DNA of 64,000 nucleotides from Castellaniella sp035707805 (GCA_035707805.1 DASSTS010000004.1:1-64000); one strand, 5' to 3'; counted from the first letter of the stretch, positions 17,153 to 26,447 are shown. The notes: generated from the sequence alone by a model not told the origin. Translations and numbers: made by a program.

Positions 17153-18481
17153 TCAGGGCCGCAGACGCTCGCGCAGGCTCGAGACCTGGCGCGTCGTGAC
17201 GGGCCGCGCCTGGTTGCCCCAGGCGTCGCGCACGAAGCTCAGCACGCGGGCGATTTCCGTATCGTTCAGTTTGTCCGCGAAGGCCGGCATCTTGCGCGAC
17301 TTGGGGCCCTCGCGGGTCGCCGGGCTGGGGCCGCCCTGCAGCACCACGCGGATCAGCGAGGTGACGTCGGCCGACAGCACCACAGGATTGCCGGCCAGCG
17401 CCGGGAATTTATCCGGCTTGCCGCCGCCGTCGGCCACGTGGCATTTGACGCAGAAGGACATGTAGAGGCCAGCGCCCGGATGCACGGCCTGCCCCGCCTC
17501 GGGCGCAGGATCCGCCGCGCGCGCCGGCGCATAGGCGCCCGAGGGGCGGTGCGCGGGCAGGCTCTTCAGGTAGTGCGCAATGGCCTGCAGATCGTCCTGC
17601 GTGAAATGCTGCGTGCTGTTCTCGATCACGGGCACCATGCTGCCGAACCCGACGACGTGCAGCGGATCGCCATGGCCGGTCTTCAGGAACCTCACGATAT
17701 TGCTTTCGCTCAGGCGGCCCAGGCCCGAGCCGGGGTCTCCCGTCAGGTTGGGCGCGAACCAGTGATCGTTGACGCCGCCGGTCAGGTACAGGTCCGAGGA
17801 CTCGTCGTAGCCGCGCTCTTCGAAGGCCGGCCCGCGGGGCGTATGGCAGGCGCCGCAGTGGCCCAGCGACTGGGTCAGGTACGCGCCGCGGATCCATTGC
17901 GCGTCCTTGCCCTCGGGCGGCTGGTAGCGCCCGTGCCGCACGAAGGCCAGATCCCAGAACCGCAGGCCCCAGCGCTGATCGAAGGGAAACGGCAGGTCCG
18001 TCCGCGGCGGGCGGTGCTTCACGGGCGCCACGCCGTGCATGAAATACGCATACAGGGCGCGCAGGTCCGCGTCGCTGATCTTGGTGAACGAGGGATAAGG
18101 CATGGCCGGGTACAGGCGCTTGCCGCCCGGCGCCACCCCCTGGCGCACGGCGCGCTCGAAATCGGCGTAGCGGTACCGGCCGATGCCGGTCTCCGGATCG
18201 GGCGTGATGTTGCTGACGTAGATGGTGCCGAAGGGCGAATTCATGGCCTGGCCGCCGGCAAACGGCGGACTGCCGGGCCTGGTGTCGGTATGGCAGCCCG
18301 CGCAGTCCCCCAGCCGGGCGATGTAGGCGCCCCGGGACACGAGATCCGGATCCGTGAAATCCGCGGGTCCGCCGCTCTCGGGCGCGGCCTCGGCATTCAG
18401 ACATGCCAGCCCGTACAGCGCGCCTGCCGCCGCGCACAAGGCCAGGCCTGCGTGAATGATCCGGCGCGAGACGCGATCCAT
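17153..18481 (-). CDS. Tri-heme cytochrome c (alcohol/gluconate dehydrogenase subunit type)
   Basis: 442 residues with an N-terminal hydrophobic signal and three c-type heme sites: CAGCH (about 60-64), CGACH (about 206) and CVKCH (about 342). The three-domain layout matches the cytochrome subunit of membrane-bound alcohol, aldehyde and gluconate dehydrogenases, which carries electrons from periplasmic dehydrogenases to quinone or oxidase. No dehydrogenase partner lies beside it; instead it is last in the oxidase operon, so it may feed electrons straight to the oxidase. The start is ATG at 18481; a GTG at 18490 overlapping the upstream stop is an alternative. Confidence 0.88.
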   Translation of the reverse strand: MDRVSRRIIHAGLALCAAAGALYGLACLNAEAAPESGGPADFTDPDLVSRGAYIARLGDCAGCHTDTRPGSPPFAGGQAMNSPFGTIYVSNITPDPETGIGRYRYADFERAVRQGVAPGGKRLYPAMPYPSFTKISDADLRALYAYFMHGVAPVKHRPPRTDLPFPFDQRWGLRFWDLAFVRHGRYQPPEGKDAQWIRGAYLTQSLGHCGACHTPRGPAFEERGYDESSDLYLTGGVNDHWFAPNLTGDPGSGLGRLSESNIVRFLKTGHGDPLHVVGFGSMVPVIENSTQHFTQDDLQAIAHYLKSLPAHRPSGAYAPARAADPAPEAGQAVHPGAGLYMSFCVKCHVADGGGKPDKFPALAGNPVVLSADVTSLIRVVLQGGPSPATREGPKSRKMPAFADKLNDTEIARVLSFVRDAWGNQARPVTTRQVSSLRERLRP

Positions 18482-18486
18482 GCCGG

Positions 18487-18900
18487 TCACCGCCACGCGC
18501 TGCAAGGCGAGACCAGCAGCACGGCCAGGACGGCCGCGACGAGCCCGACCAGGAACAGCAGGCTGAACAGCAGGCCCGCCGTCGCCAGGAAATGCCGGCG
18601 CTCGCGCTGATTGTCCAGGGCGCGCGGATCGCGGGTGTGGGTGTCGCGCGTCTGCCGCCAGTTGCGCCAGGCCAGCCCGGCACCGGCCGCGCCGGCCAGC
18701 ACGGCCAGCGCCGTCACGCCATGGACGGAATGCATCAGCCACGGCGGCACCGGGGATGCCATGTCGTGCCGCGCGCAAACCTGCGCGGTCAGGGTCTCGC
18801 CGAACTCTGTCTGCAGAAACCACATCAGCCCCGTGCCCGCCAGGCCGATCAACATGGCCCAGGGCCCGGGCGCGCCGCGATGCGATATGGAACTGGTCAT
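18487..18900 (-). CDS. Small three-helix membrane protein in the oxidase operon
   Basis: 137 residues, not recognised as a named family. Three hydrophobic segments are predicted at about 14-34, 53-78 and 102-132, separated by a basic loop rich in Arg and Asp. It is placed between subunit III and the tri-heme cytochrome, 10 bp after subunit III and overlapping or abutting the cytochrome gene. It could be an oxidase subunit IV equivalent or an assembly factor. Only the operon position supports this; no heme or copper-binding motif is seen. Confidence 0.7.
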   Translation of the reverse strand: MTSSISHRGAPGPWAMLIGLAGTGLMWFLQTEFGETLTAQVCARHDMASPVPPWLMHSVHGVTALAVLAGAAGAGLAWRNWRQTRDTHTRDPRALDNQRERRHFLATAGLLFSLLFLVGLVAAVLAVLLVSPCSAWR

Positions 18901-18910
18901 GGCCGCTCTC

Positions 18911-19510
18911 CTAGAAAAGAAAAGGCGTCACGTACAGCGTCGTGAAGATGAAGAGCCAGACGACATCGACGAAATGCCAGTACAGGCCCCCGATCTTCAG
19001 CGCCGCGCTGCGCCGCTCGTCGAAATAGCCCAGCGCCGTCCAGACCAGCAGCATGAGCAGCACCACCAGGCCGACGAGCACGTGCAGGACGTGAAACCCG
19101 GTGATGGTGAAATACAGCGAACCGTACTGGTGCGTGGCGATCCCATAGGGATGATCGTGCCATTCCTTGAGCTGGATAGCCACGAACACGATTCCGAGCA
19201 CGATGCCCGCGCCCATGGACGCCGCCGCCCAGCGGATGCGACGGCGGCGCACCAGGCGCTCGCACAGCCAGACGAAGACGCTGCTGAGCAGCAGCACGCA
19301 GGTATTGAAGGCGCCCACCCCGATCTTGGGCAGGCCCTCCGGAGGCCAGTGCTGGCCGGTCTGCGAGGCCAGGTAGAAATACGAAAAGATCAGGTAGGCG
19401 AACAAGGACGCCTCGGTCGAGATCAGGGCCATCATGCCCCACCAGCCGCTGGAGCGTTCGCCGGCGCTGCCGACCGGGAAGGCGCGATTGTCCTGACGCA
19501 GTTCATTCAT
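18911..19510 (-). CDS. coxC: Cytochrome c oxidase subunit III
   Basis: 199 residues with five hydrophobic helices, matching short bacterial heme-copper oxidase subunit III. Family features: GWWGMMALISTEASLFAYL near the N-terminus, FTITGFHVLHVLVGL in the middle and WHFVDVVWLFIFTTLY near the end. Subunit III supports the stability and proton-uptake side of the inner-membrane oxidase. Its ATG at 19510 overlaps the end of subunit I by 8 bp, so translation is coupled. The order II-I-III without intervening ctaB or ctaG resembles alternative coxMNOP-type operons. Confidence 0.92.
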   Translation of the reverse strand: MNELRQDNRAFPVGSAGERSSGWWGMMALISTEASLFAYLIFSYFYLASQTGQHWPPEGLPKIGVGAFNTCVLLLSSVFVWLCERLVRRRRIRWAAASMGAGIVLGIVFVAIQLKEWHDHPYGIATHQYGSLYFTITGFHVLHVLVGLVVLLMLLVWTALGYFDERRSAALKIGGLYWHFVDVVWLFIFTTLYVTPFLF

Positions 19511-21494
19511 GGGAGGCCCCCGCGTCCCGGACGGGCCGGGGCTCGCGCTGGATGAGCAGGCGCTCGGGCCACAGCCAGACGAGGATGCACGCGCCGCAGG
19601 CCGCCGCCATCAGGCCAGCGAAGGGCCAGGACCGCAGCAGCAGCGCCACGAAGAGCAGCGCGCTGGACACCCCCAGCAGGAAAGGCGCGAACGAGTCCGC
19701 GGGCATCTTCAGGATCACGTCGGGCTGCGCGTCCAGCCAAGTGGTGCCCAGGGCCTCGCGGCCATGGTCCAGGATGTAGCCCTCGTCCAGCCGCGACCGC
19801 GGGCCGTCCTCGATGCGCTCCTCCCACAGGGGATTGCGGCTGGCCACCAGGGGGACGACGGCGAAGTTGTAGGGCGGCGGCGGCGAAGGAATCGACCATT
19901 CCAGCGACGCGGCGTCCCAGGGATTCTCGCCCGCGGGCCGGCCGCGCCGCAGGCTGACCGCCACGTCGGCCAGGAAGATCAGGATCCCCACGGCGAACAC
20001 GAAGGAGCCGACCGAGGTGATCAGGTTCGGCACGTCCCAGCCCATGTCGGCGGAATAGGTGTAGATGCGCCGCGGCATGCCCAGCAGGCCGGCGATGTGC
20101 ATGGGAAAGAAGGCCACGTTGAAGCCGATGAAGATCACCCAGAACGCCAGCCTGCCCAGGCGCTCGGACGTCATCCTGCCGGTGAACTTGGGAAACCAGT
20201 AGTAGATGCCCCCCAGCACCGGGAACACGTTGATTCCCAGCAGCACGTAATGCAGGTGGGCGACCACGAAATAGGTGCCCGTCAGCTGCCAGTCCAGCGG
20301 CACGGCCGCAGTCATGACGCCCGACACCCCGCCGACCACGAACATCAGGATGAAGCTGGCGAAGAACAGGAACGGCACCTTGAACACCGGACGGCCCAGC
20401 CAGATCGTGGCGATCCAGGCGAAGGTCGCCACCGCGCTGGGAATCGAGATGATGGTGCTGGTGGCGCCGAAGAACGACAGGGCCAGGGGCGCGATGCCGC
20501 TGGCGAACATGTGGTGTATCCACACGACGAAGCCCACCGCCATCGTCGCCACGGTCGCCACGGCCACCGCCGTGTAGCCCACCAGCGGGCGGCGGCAGAA
20601 CGTGGGCAGCGCGTCCGAGACGATGCCCATGGCGGGCAGTACGACCACATAGACCCAGGGATGCCCGAACATCCAGAACAGATGCTGCCAGAGCATGGGG
20701 CGCCCCGAGGCGGCCACGTCGAAGAAATGGGTGCCGAACTGCCGGTCGAACCAGAGCATCACGAAGGCCAGGCTGACGGCCGGGACGACCAGCAGATTGG
20801 CCACCGATGCGGTCAGGGTGCCCCACACCAGGATCGGCACGCGGTTGATCGACATGCCCGGCGCGCGCATGCGCAGCAGGGTCACGACGAAATTGACGGA
20901 GCCCACCGTGGTGGACACCCCCAGCAGGACCATGCCCAGGGCATAGACGTCGATGTTCGGCCCGGGGTCGTAGGTGAGGGACGACAGCGGCACATAGTTG
21001 AACCACCCCGCGTTGGGCGCCTGCCCCAGCGGAAAGCTGGCATACAGGAACAGGCCCGCGAACAGGAAGACCCAGTAGGACAGCGCGTTCAGGCGCGGGA
21101 AGGCCATGTCGCGCGCGCCCAGCACCAGCGGCCACAGGTAATTGGAAAAGCCCGACAGGATCGGCAGGGCATACAGGAAGATCATGGTGATGCCGTGCAT
21201 CGTGAAGATCTGGCTGTATTGTTCGGGCGACAGCACGTGCAGGCCGGGCTGCGCCAGCTGCACGCGCAGGATCAGCGCCTCGATCCCGCCCAGGATCAGG
21301 AAGACGAAGGCCGTCACGATGTAGCGCATGCCGATGCGCTTGTGATCGACCGTGGCCAGCCAGTCCCGCCAGCCGCCCTCGCCTTCCCAGGTGGCGCGCA
21401 GCCTCAGCTCGCGCTCCGAGCCGCGCGGCAGCCGGCCGACCTCGGGTTCGCGGGTCAGGTGGAGATCGGGCGGATTCGGCGCGTCGTCGACCAT
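19503..21494 (-). CDS. coxA: Cytochrome c oxidase subunit I, variant lacking Glu(VI) and Lys(VIII)
   Basis: 663 residues. All heme and CuB ligands are visible: His in FTMHGITMIF (helix II), HPWVY (helix VI, CuB His and the crosslinked Tyr), HH in VWIHHMFASG and the two His in VVAHLHYVL (helix X). Helix VI reads FGHPWVY where canonical A1 oxidases have GHPEVY, so the D-channel glutamate is Trp. Helix VIII reads SIPSAVATFAW where canonical ones have PTGIKVFSW, so the K-channel lysine is Ala. The D-channel entrance Asp is kept (GARDMAFPRLN). This pattern recalls coxN-type alternative oxidases. The C-terminal region is long and proline-rich before two final helices. Confidence 0.93.
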   Translation of the reverse strand: MVDDAPNPPDLHLTREPEVGRLPRGSERELRLRATWEGEGGWRDWLATVDHKRIGMRYIVTAFVFLILGGIEALILRVQLAQPGLHVLSPEQYSQIFTMHGITMIFLYALPILSGFSNYLWPLVLGARDMAFPRLNALSYWVFLFAGLFLYASFPLGQAPNAGWFNYVPLSSLTYDPGPNIDVYALGMVLLGVSTTVGSVNFVVTLLRMRAPGMSINRVPILVWGTLTASVANLLVVPAVSLAFVMLWFDRQFGTHFFDVAASGRPMLWQHLFWMFGHPWVYVVVLPAMGIVSDALPTFCRRPLVGYTAVAVATVATMAVGFVVWIHHMFASGIAPLALSFFGATSTIISIPSAVATFAWIATIWLGRPVFKVPFLFFASFILMFVVGGVSGVMTAAVPLDWQLTGTYFVVAHLHYVLLGINVFPVLGGIYYWFPKFTGRMTSERLGRLAFWVIFIGFNVAFFPMHIAGLLGMPRRIYTYSADMGWDVPNLITSVGSFVFAVGILIFLADVAVSLRRGRPAGENPWDAASLEWSIPSPPPPYNFAVVPLVASRNPLWEERIEDGPRSRLDEGYILDHGREALGTTWLDAQPDVILKMPADSFAPFLLGVSSALLFVALLLRSWPFAGLMAAACGACILVWLWPERLLIQREPRPVRDAGASHE

Positions 21495-21521
21495 GTGTGT
21501 CCCTTCCGGATGGCGGCGCCG

Positions 21522-22637
21522 CTACTGCAGCGCCGCCAGGTAGGCGCCCAGCGCGGCCGCATCCTGCGGCGCCAGCGCGAAACTGGGCATGAGTGATTCG
21601 GGCTTGATTTCCTGCGCGCGCCGGACCCAGTCCAGGACGTGCTCGGGCGTATTGCTCAGCGTGCCGGCCGCGATGCGCCGGCGCGATCCCAGGTGGGTCA
21701 GGTCGGGGCCGAAGGCGCCGTCCGCCTCGCTGCCGCGCACCGCATGGCAGCCCGCGCAGCGCTTCATGAAGAACTCCTGCCCCGCGCGCGCCAACGCGTC
21801 CGCCGGCGCGCTCGCCGGCTGCGCTTGTGCCCGGCGCCAAGCGTCGAACTGCGCCGGCGGCTGCGCGATCACCTCGAAGGCCATGTGGGCGTGCTGCACG
21901 CCGCAAAAGGCGGCGCACTGCCCCCGGTAGACGCCGGGCGCATCCGCCTGGATCCATTGCGTATTGACCTGGCCCGGAATCGCCTGGGTCTTGCCGGCCA
22001 GTTGCGGCACCCAGAACGAATGCAGCACGTCGACGCTCTCGAGGTCGATCTTGACGGGCACCCCCGTGGGGATGTGGATCTCGTTGGCGGTGATGAAATG
22101 CCGGTCCGGATCATCCGGATCCTCATAGGCGATCTCCCACCACCAGTCGTGCGCGGTCACCTTGATCGTGAGGGACGGCGCCGGCGACGGCTGGGCGACG
22201 GCCTCCAGCGTGGCGAGGGTGTAGGCCAGGGCGACCAGCAAGGCCGCGGTGGAGATGCCCACGCCGATGTAGACGAAGGCCATGCCACCCGGTTCCCGGC
22301 CCAGCGCCCGCGCGTCCGCGGGCGGGCGGCGCCTCAGCAGCGCCCCGGCCAGCAAGGCGCAGATGATGAGCACGACCGCCACGCACAGGGCCGTCAGGCC
22401 CCAGCCGAGACGCATCGTGGGCGCTGCGGCGGGTCCTGCCGCCTGCCAGAAATACCCCATGGGGGCCGCCGCGTGCGCGCACGCCGGCAGGACGAGGACG
22501 CATGCGGCCGCCAACACGCGCCGGGAGAGGATGGAGGTCGGATCAGTCGTGGCTCGGGGTCCCCTGGATGGATCGGATGATTGCGCCGGGCGAAGCGGAC
22601 CGCTGCGCTGCTTCACCCACCAAGGTTGCCGATCCAT
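21522..22637 (-). CDS. coxB: Cytochrome c oxidase subunit II with fused cytochrome c domain
   Basis: 371 residues if the ATG complementary to 22635-22637 is used; it lacks a ribosome binding site, and a GTG at 22517 is an alternative. A hydrophobic signal segment ends in VLPACAHA, which could be a lipobox. Two membrane helices follow, then the cupredoxin domain with CuA motif QCAAFCGVQHAHM; the usual second-position Glu of CxExC is Ala. The C-terminal domain carries a heme c site, CAGCH, making this a caa3-like subunit II that takes electrons internally. First gene of the oxidase operon. Confidence 0.9.
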   Translation of the reverse strand: MDRQPWWVKQRSGPLRPAQSSDPSRGPRATTDPTSILSRRVLAAACVLVLPACAHAAAPMGYFWQAAGPAAAPTMRLGWGLTALCVAVVLIICALLAGALLRRRPPADARALGREPGGMAFVYIGVGISTAALLVALAYTLATLEAVAQPSPAPSLTIKVTAHDWWWEIAYEDPDDPDRHFITANEIHIPTGVPVKIDLESVDVLHSFWVPQLAGKTQAIPGQVNTQWIQADAPGVYRGQCAAFCGVQHAHMAFEVIAQPPAQFDAWRRAQAQPASAPADALARAGQEFFMKRCAGCHAVRGSEADGAFGPDLTHLGSRRRIAAGTLSNTPEHVLDWVRRAQEIKPESLMPSFALAPQDAAALGAYLAALQ

Positions 22638-22792
22638 TGTGGGACAGGCGCGCCGCGCGCCGCAATGCGACTCTGTATCCGCCTATGTCCCATCCCCGGG
22701 CCCCTGCGGCCCGCGAAAGCCGCCGGCCCCCTGCCCCGCCGCCACGCCTCGGGGGCGGCGGCGCGCATACAAAAAGAAACACCTTGTCCCGG

Positions 22793-22809
22793 GGCCGGGG
22801 GACCCGGCC
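22793..22809 (-). terminator. Possible terminator after the AraC regulator gene
   Basis: A 7-bp stem (GGCCGGG/CCCGGCC, 3-nt loop) lies 4 bp past the regulator stop on the minus strand. A TTTCTTTTT run follows only some 15 bases later, so intrinsic termination is uncertain. Confidence 0.35.
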
Positions 22810-22812
22810 GGC

Positions 22813-23709
22813 TCAGCGGCCGCGCGCCACGTGGTTGCGGGCCTGTTCGCGGAAACGCGCGGGCGTCACGCCCGTGTGCTTGCGAAAGAAGCGGCTGAAA
22901 TAGACCTCGTCCTCGAAACCGAGCTTCCAGGCCAGCGACTTGACGGGATCGGAGGTATAGACCAGGTCGCGCTGCGCCTCGTGCACCAGCCGTTCGCTGA
23001 TCACCGCCGTGGCCGGCATGCCCAGCACGTCGCGGCACAGGCGCGTCAGGTGGCCGCCGGTCACGCCCAGCTCGTCGGCATAGACGGCCAGCGGCACGTG
23101 GTCGCGAAAGTACTTGTCGACCAGTTCGCGGAATTTCTGGATCTGCGCGGCCTTGCGCGAGCTGCCGGCCCGCAGCAGCAGCCCGCGGCCATAGCGGATC
23201 CGCCCGATGCGCAGCACCAGCGCGGACAGCAGCGACATGCAGATGCCGGGCTGGCCGACGCGCCGGCTGCGGAATTCTTCCTGGATGGCGTCAAAGAGCG
23301 GCCTGATCGGCTGCAGCGCGGGGTCGCCCGGCTCGAGTTCCATCGCAAAGGGTTCCCGCACCATCGACAGCATGGCCGGATCGGCGGCGCCGACCATTCG
23401 TTCCAGCACATGCTGCACGGCAGTGATGACCGGCCCGTCCACATCGGAGGTGAAGTGGAAGGAATGCATTATCTGTTCTGGAATTGACAAAATGCACGGC
23501 GCCTTGACCTGGATGGACTCATTGCCCATGCCCACCACCCCGCCTCCATGGGTCAAATAGAGTATCTGGATGAAAGATTTATGCAGATGCGGCTTGATTA
23601 CCCAGTGATTCAACGAAGATCGCGTAGGAATGTTCTCGATATGGACGGAATCCACCCAGTGATCCAGGCCTTGAGTCGTGTACAAGCCGTAGTTAGGGTT
23701 TTCTCGCAT
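22813..23709 (-). CDS. AraC-family regulator, HpaA/PobR-like
   Basis: 298 residues from the ATG complementary to 23707-23709; an upstream in-frame start at 23886 would add 59 residues of non-family sequence. The N-terminal half is a cupin effector domain (LHKSFIQILYLTHGGG, about residues 40-55). The C-terminal half has two helix-turn-helix motifs, ending in FEDEVYFSRFFRKHTGVTPA. Closest by eye to HpaA/PobR activators of hydroxyaromatic catabolism. It is divergent from the SDR-led operon at 23908, its probable target. Part of the N-terminal coding region is AT-richer than its neighbours. Confidence 0.87.
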   Translation of the reverse strand: MRENPNYGLYTTQGLDHWVDSVHIENIPTRSSLNHWVIKPHLHKSFIQILYLTHGGGVVGMGNESIQVKAPCILSIPEQIMHSFHFTSDVDGPVITAVQHVLERMVGAADPAMLSMVREPFAMELEPGDPALQPIRPLFDAIQEEFRSRRVGQPGICMSLLSALVLRIGRIRYGRGLLLRAGSSRKAAQIQKFRELVDKYFRDHVPLAVYADELGVTGGHLTRLCRDVLGMPATAVISERLVHEAQRDLVYTSDPVKSLAWKLGFEDEVYFSRFFRKHTGVTPARFREQARNHVARGR

Positions 23710-23748
23710 TCCGGCGGTTTCAGGGAAATAAATGCACGAATTGTCCTG

Positions 23749-23768
23749 TTGACAGCCGGAATTGTCAA
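23749..23768. promoter_or_regulatory. Inverted repeat TTGACA-N8-TGTCAA in the AraC/SDR divergent gap
   Basis: Perfect 6-bp arms with an 8-bp spacer, 40 bp upstream of the AraC start. A GATAAT sequence at 23791-23796 on the plus strand could be the -10 of the SDR operon. An operator role is inferred from position and symmetry. Confidence 0.35.
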
Positions 23769-23907
23769 TGACGATCCGATTCAAGTTCCAGATAATAAAA
23801 ATGTCCCGACGCCCCACATGGACATCCCTGGGCGTGACCGGGCGCAGAAATCCGCGGCGTGACCCTCGCCGGCCGGATTTCGACATTCAGCAACTCAGGA
23901 GAACACT

Positions 23908-24723
23908 ATGCAAGAGCCGAACTGGCTTGGCTTGCAGGGGCGAACTTGCGCCGTCACGGGCGCCGCCCACGGCATCGGGCAAGGCATCGCCAGCGAACTG
24001 GCGGCCGTCGGCGCGCGCGTCGCACTGCTGGACTTCGACCGCGAAGGCTGCGAAGCCGCGGCCGCCGCCCTGCGCGCCACCGGCGCCGAGGCCGTCAGCA
24101 TCGCCTGCGACACCTCGGACCCGGACAGCGTGCGCCGCGCGGCGGATGCCGTGGAAACCGAGCTGGGCGCCTGCACCGGCCTGGTCAACAACGCCGGCAT
24201 CCTGCGCCCGGCGTCCCTGCAGGACGTCAGCCTGGAGGAATGGAACCGCGTGCTGGGCATCAACCTCACCGGCTACCTGCTGACGGCGCGCGCCTTCCAG
24301 GCGCAGATGCGCGGCGCGGGCGGCGGCAGCATCGTGCACGTGGCCTCCATCGCGGGCAGCTTCCCGCAGACGCGCAGCGGCGCCTACAGCGCCAGCAAGG
24401 CCGGCGTGCGCCTGATGTCCCGCCAGATCGCGGTCGAGTGGAGCGCCGACGGCATTCGCAGCAACACGATCTGCCCGGGCATGATCCGCACCCCGCTGTC
24501 GGCGGCCTTCTATGCCGAGCCGGGGCTGGAGGCCCGGCGGGCCGCCATGACGGCCAGCCGCCGCGTCGGCGAGACCGGCGACATCGCCAACGCGGCGGCG
24601 TTCCTGCTGAGCCCGCGCTCCAGCTACATCAACGCCAGCGACATCGCCGTCAACGGCGGCATGGACGCCATGCTGATGGACATGGTCCCGCGCCCCGGTT
24701 TCAACCAGAACTCCCAAGAGTGA
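23908..24723 (+). CDS. SDR-family dehydrogenase (catabolic operon, gene 1)
   Basis: 271 residues, classical short-chain dehydrogenase. TGAAHGIG (about 18-25) binds the cofactor, and an Asp after the second strand (LLDFDREG) suggests NAD preference. NNAG and the catalytic pair YSASK (about 156) are present. The final 15 residues, rich in Met and Pro, are unusual. ATG 23908 has AGGAG upstream. First gene of the operon divergent from the HpaA-like regulator. It probably oxidises an alcohol or reduces a ketone on the same skeleton handled by the next flavoprotein. Confidence 0.87.
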   Translation: MQEPNWLGLQGRTCAVTGAAHGIGQGIASELAAVGARVALLDFDREGCEAAAAALRATGAEAVSIACDTSDPDSVRRAADAVETELGACTGLVNNAGILRPASLQDVSLEEWNRVLGINLTGYLLTARAFQAQMRGAGGGSIVHVASIAGSFPQTRSGAYSASKAGVRLMSRQIAVEWSADGIRSNTICPGMIRTPLSAAFYAEPGLEARRAAMTASRRVGETGDIANAAAFLLSPRSSYINASDIAVNGGMDAMLMDMVPRPGFNQNSQE

Positions 24724-24731
24724 ACCGCATC

Positions 24732-26447
24732 ATGAATACCCAAGCTCTGCAAGACAATACGCGCTGCGACGTGCTCGTCGTCGGCGCGGGCGTCTCCGGC
24801 CTGACGACGGCCATCGTCGCCGCCAAGCACGGCCTGAACGTCGTCGTGGTCGAGAAGGCGCCCGTCTTCGGCGGCACCGCCGCCTATTCCGGCGGCGTCC
24901 TCTGGATCCCCGGCAACCACGTGGCCCGCGCCGCGGGAATCCGCGACACGCGCGAAGCCGCGCTGGAATACATCCGCCACGAGACCCAGGCGAACTTCAA
25001 TCCGGAAGTCATCGACGCCTTCCTGGAAAAGGCGCCCGAGATGGCGGAATACTTCGAGCGCGAGACGGAGGTGAAATTCATCCCCACCCTGTATCCGGAC
25101 TACCACCCGGACCAGGCCGGCGCCGCCCAGCAGGGCCGCTCGATCCTGGCCAAGCCCTACGACATCCGCGCGCTGGGCCCGGACATGAAGCGCCTGCGCC
25201 CGCCGCTGAAGACCATCACCTTCATCGGGATGATGTTCAATTCCTCCAGCCCGGACATCAAGCATTTCTTCAACGTGACGAAATCGCTGGGTTCGTTCCT
25301 GTACGTCACCCGGCGCCTGAGCAAGCACCTCAAGGAACTCGTCCTGTACCGGCGCGGCATCAACGTGACCAGCGGCAATGCGCTGATGGCCCGCCTGGCC
25401 AAGACCGCGCTGGATCTGGGCATCCCCATCCACACCGAATGTCCCGTCAGCCGCCTCATCGAGGACGGCGGGCGCATCACCGGCGCCGTGGTGCGCAGCC
25501 AGGGCGGCGAACTCCGCATCCACGCCGACAGGGCGGTCGTGCTGGCCGCCGGCGGCTTCCCCCATGACGCGGCCCGCATCCGCCAGGCCTATCCCCATCT
25601 GGCGCGCGGCGGCGAGCACCTGTCGCCGACGCCGGTCGAGAACACCGGCGACGGCGTGCGCCTGGCCGAAGGCCTGGGCGCCACCCTGGAGCAGGACTAC
25701 GCCAACGCGTCCGCCTGGATCCCGGTGTCGCGCGTGCCCTTCGGCGGCGGACAGACCGGCGTGTTCCCCCACCTGATCGACCGCTACAAGCCGGGCGTCA
25801 TCGGCGTGACGCGCAACGGCAGGCGCTTTACCAACGAGTCGAATTCCTACCACGACGTCGGCCAAGCCATGATCCAGGCCTGCGCGGGGAACCAGGAAAC
25901 CGCCATGTGGCTGATCTGCGATCACCCGACGATCCGCAAGTACGGCCTGGGCTATGCCAAGCCGGCCCCCATGCCCCTGGGTCCCATGCTCAAGCGCGGC
26001 TATCTGCACAAGGGCGCGACGCTGCGGGATCTCGCCCAGGCCACCGGCATCGACGCCGACGGGCTGGAGCAGACCGTGCGCGCCTTCAACGAGTCCGCGC
26101 GCCACGGCGAGGATCCGGCCTTCCATCGCGGCTCGACCGCCTTCAACCGCTACCTGGGCGATGCCGAGCACCGGCCCAACCCCTGCGTGGCGCCCATTGT
26201 GACCGGGCCTTTCTATGCCCTGAAGCTGGTGATGGGCGACCTGGGCACCTTCGAGGGCCTGCGCACCGCCCTGACCGGCGAGGTGCTGGACCCCGCAGGC
26301 CGGGCCATTCCTGGGCTCTACGCCGTGGGCAACGACCGCGCCAGCATCTTCGGCGGCAACTACATCGCCGCCGGGATCACCCTGGGCCCCAACATGACTT
26401 TCAGCTACATCACGGCCAAGCACATCGCGCAGGCCGCGCAACCCTGA
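24732..26447 (+). CDS. FAD-dependent oxidoreductase, 3-ketosteroid dehydrogenase-like
   Basis: 571 residues. N-terminal Rossmann motif VVGAGVSGLTTAIVAAKHG (about 16) and the FAD-binding VVEKAPVFGGTAAYSGG; the segment GGVLWIPGN and the C-terminal FGGNYIAAGITLGPNMTFSY are typical of flavoproteins annotated as 3-oxosteroid 1-dehydrogenase or fumarate-reductase-like. Such enzymes desaturate the carbon next to a ring carbonyl. Substrate here need not be a steroid; a cyclic terpenoid or cyclohexanone is equally possible. Start taken as ATG 24732; a GTG at 24720 overlapping the previous stop is an alternative. Confidence 0.85.
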   Translation: MNTQALQDNTRCDVLVVGAGVSGLTTAIVAAKHGLNVVVVEKAPVFGGTAAYSGGVLWIPGNHVARAAGIRDTREAALEYIRHETQANFNPEVIDAFLEKAPEMAEYFERETEVKFIPTLYPDYHPDQAGAAQQGRSILAKPYDIRALGPDMKRLRPPLKTITFIGMMFNSSSPDIKHFFNVTKSLGSFLYVTRRLSKHLKELVLYRRGINVTSGNALMARLAKTALDLGIPIHTECPVSRLIEDGGRITGAVVRSQGGELRIHADRAVVLAAGGFPHDAARIRQAYPHLARGGEHLSPTPVENTGDGVRLAEGLGATLEQDYANASAWIPVSRVPFGGGQTGVFPHLIDRYKPGVIGVTRNGRRFTNESNSYHDVGQAMIQACAGNQETAMWLICDHPTIRKYGLGYAKPAPMPLGPMLKRGYLHKGATLRDLAQATGIDADGLEQTVRAFNESARHGEDPAFHRGSTAFNRYLGDAEHRPNPCVAPIVTGPFYALKLVMGDLGTFEGLRTALTGEVLDPAGRAIPGLYAVGNDRASIFGGNYIAAGITLGPNMTFSYITAKHIAQAAQP

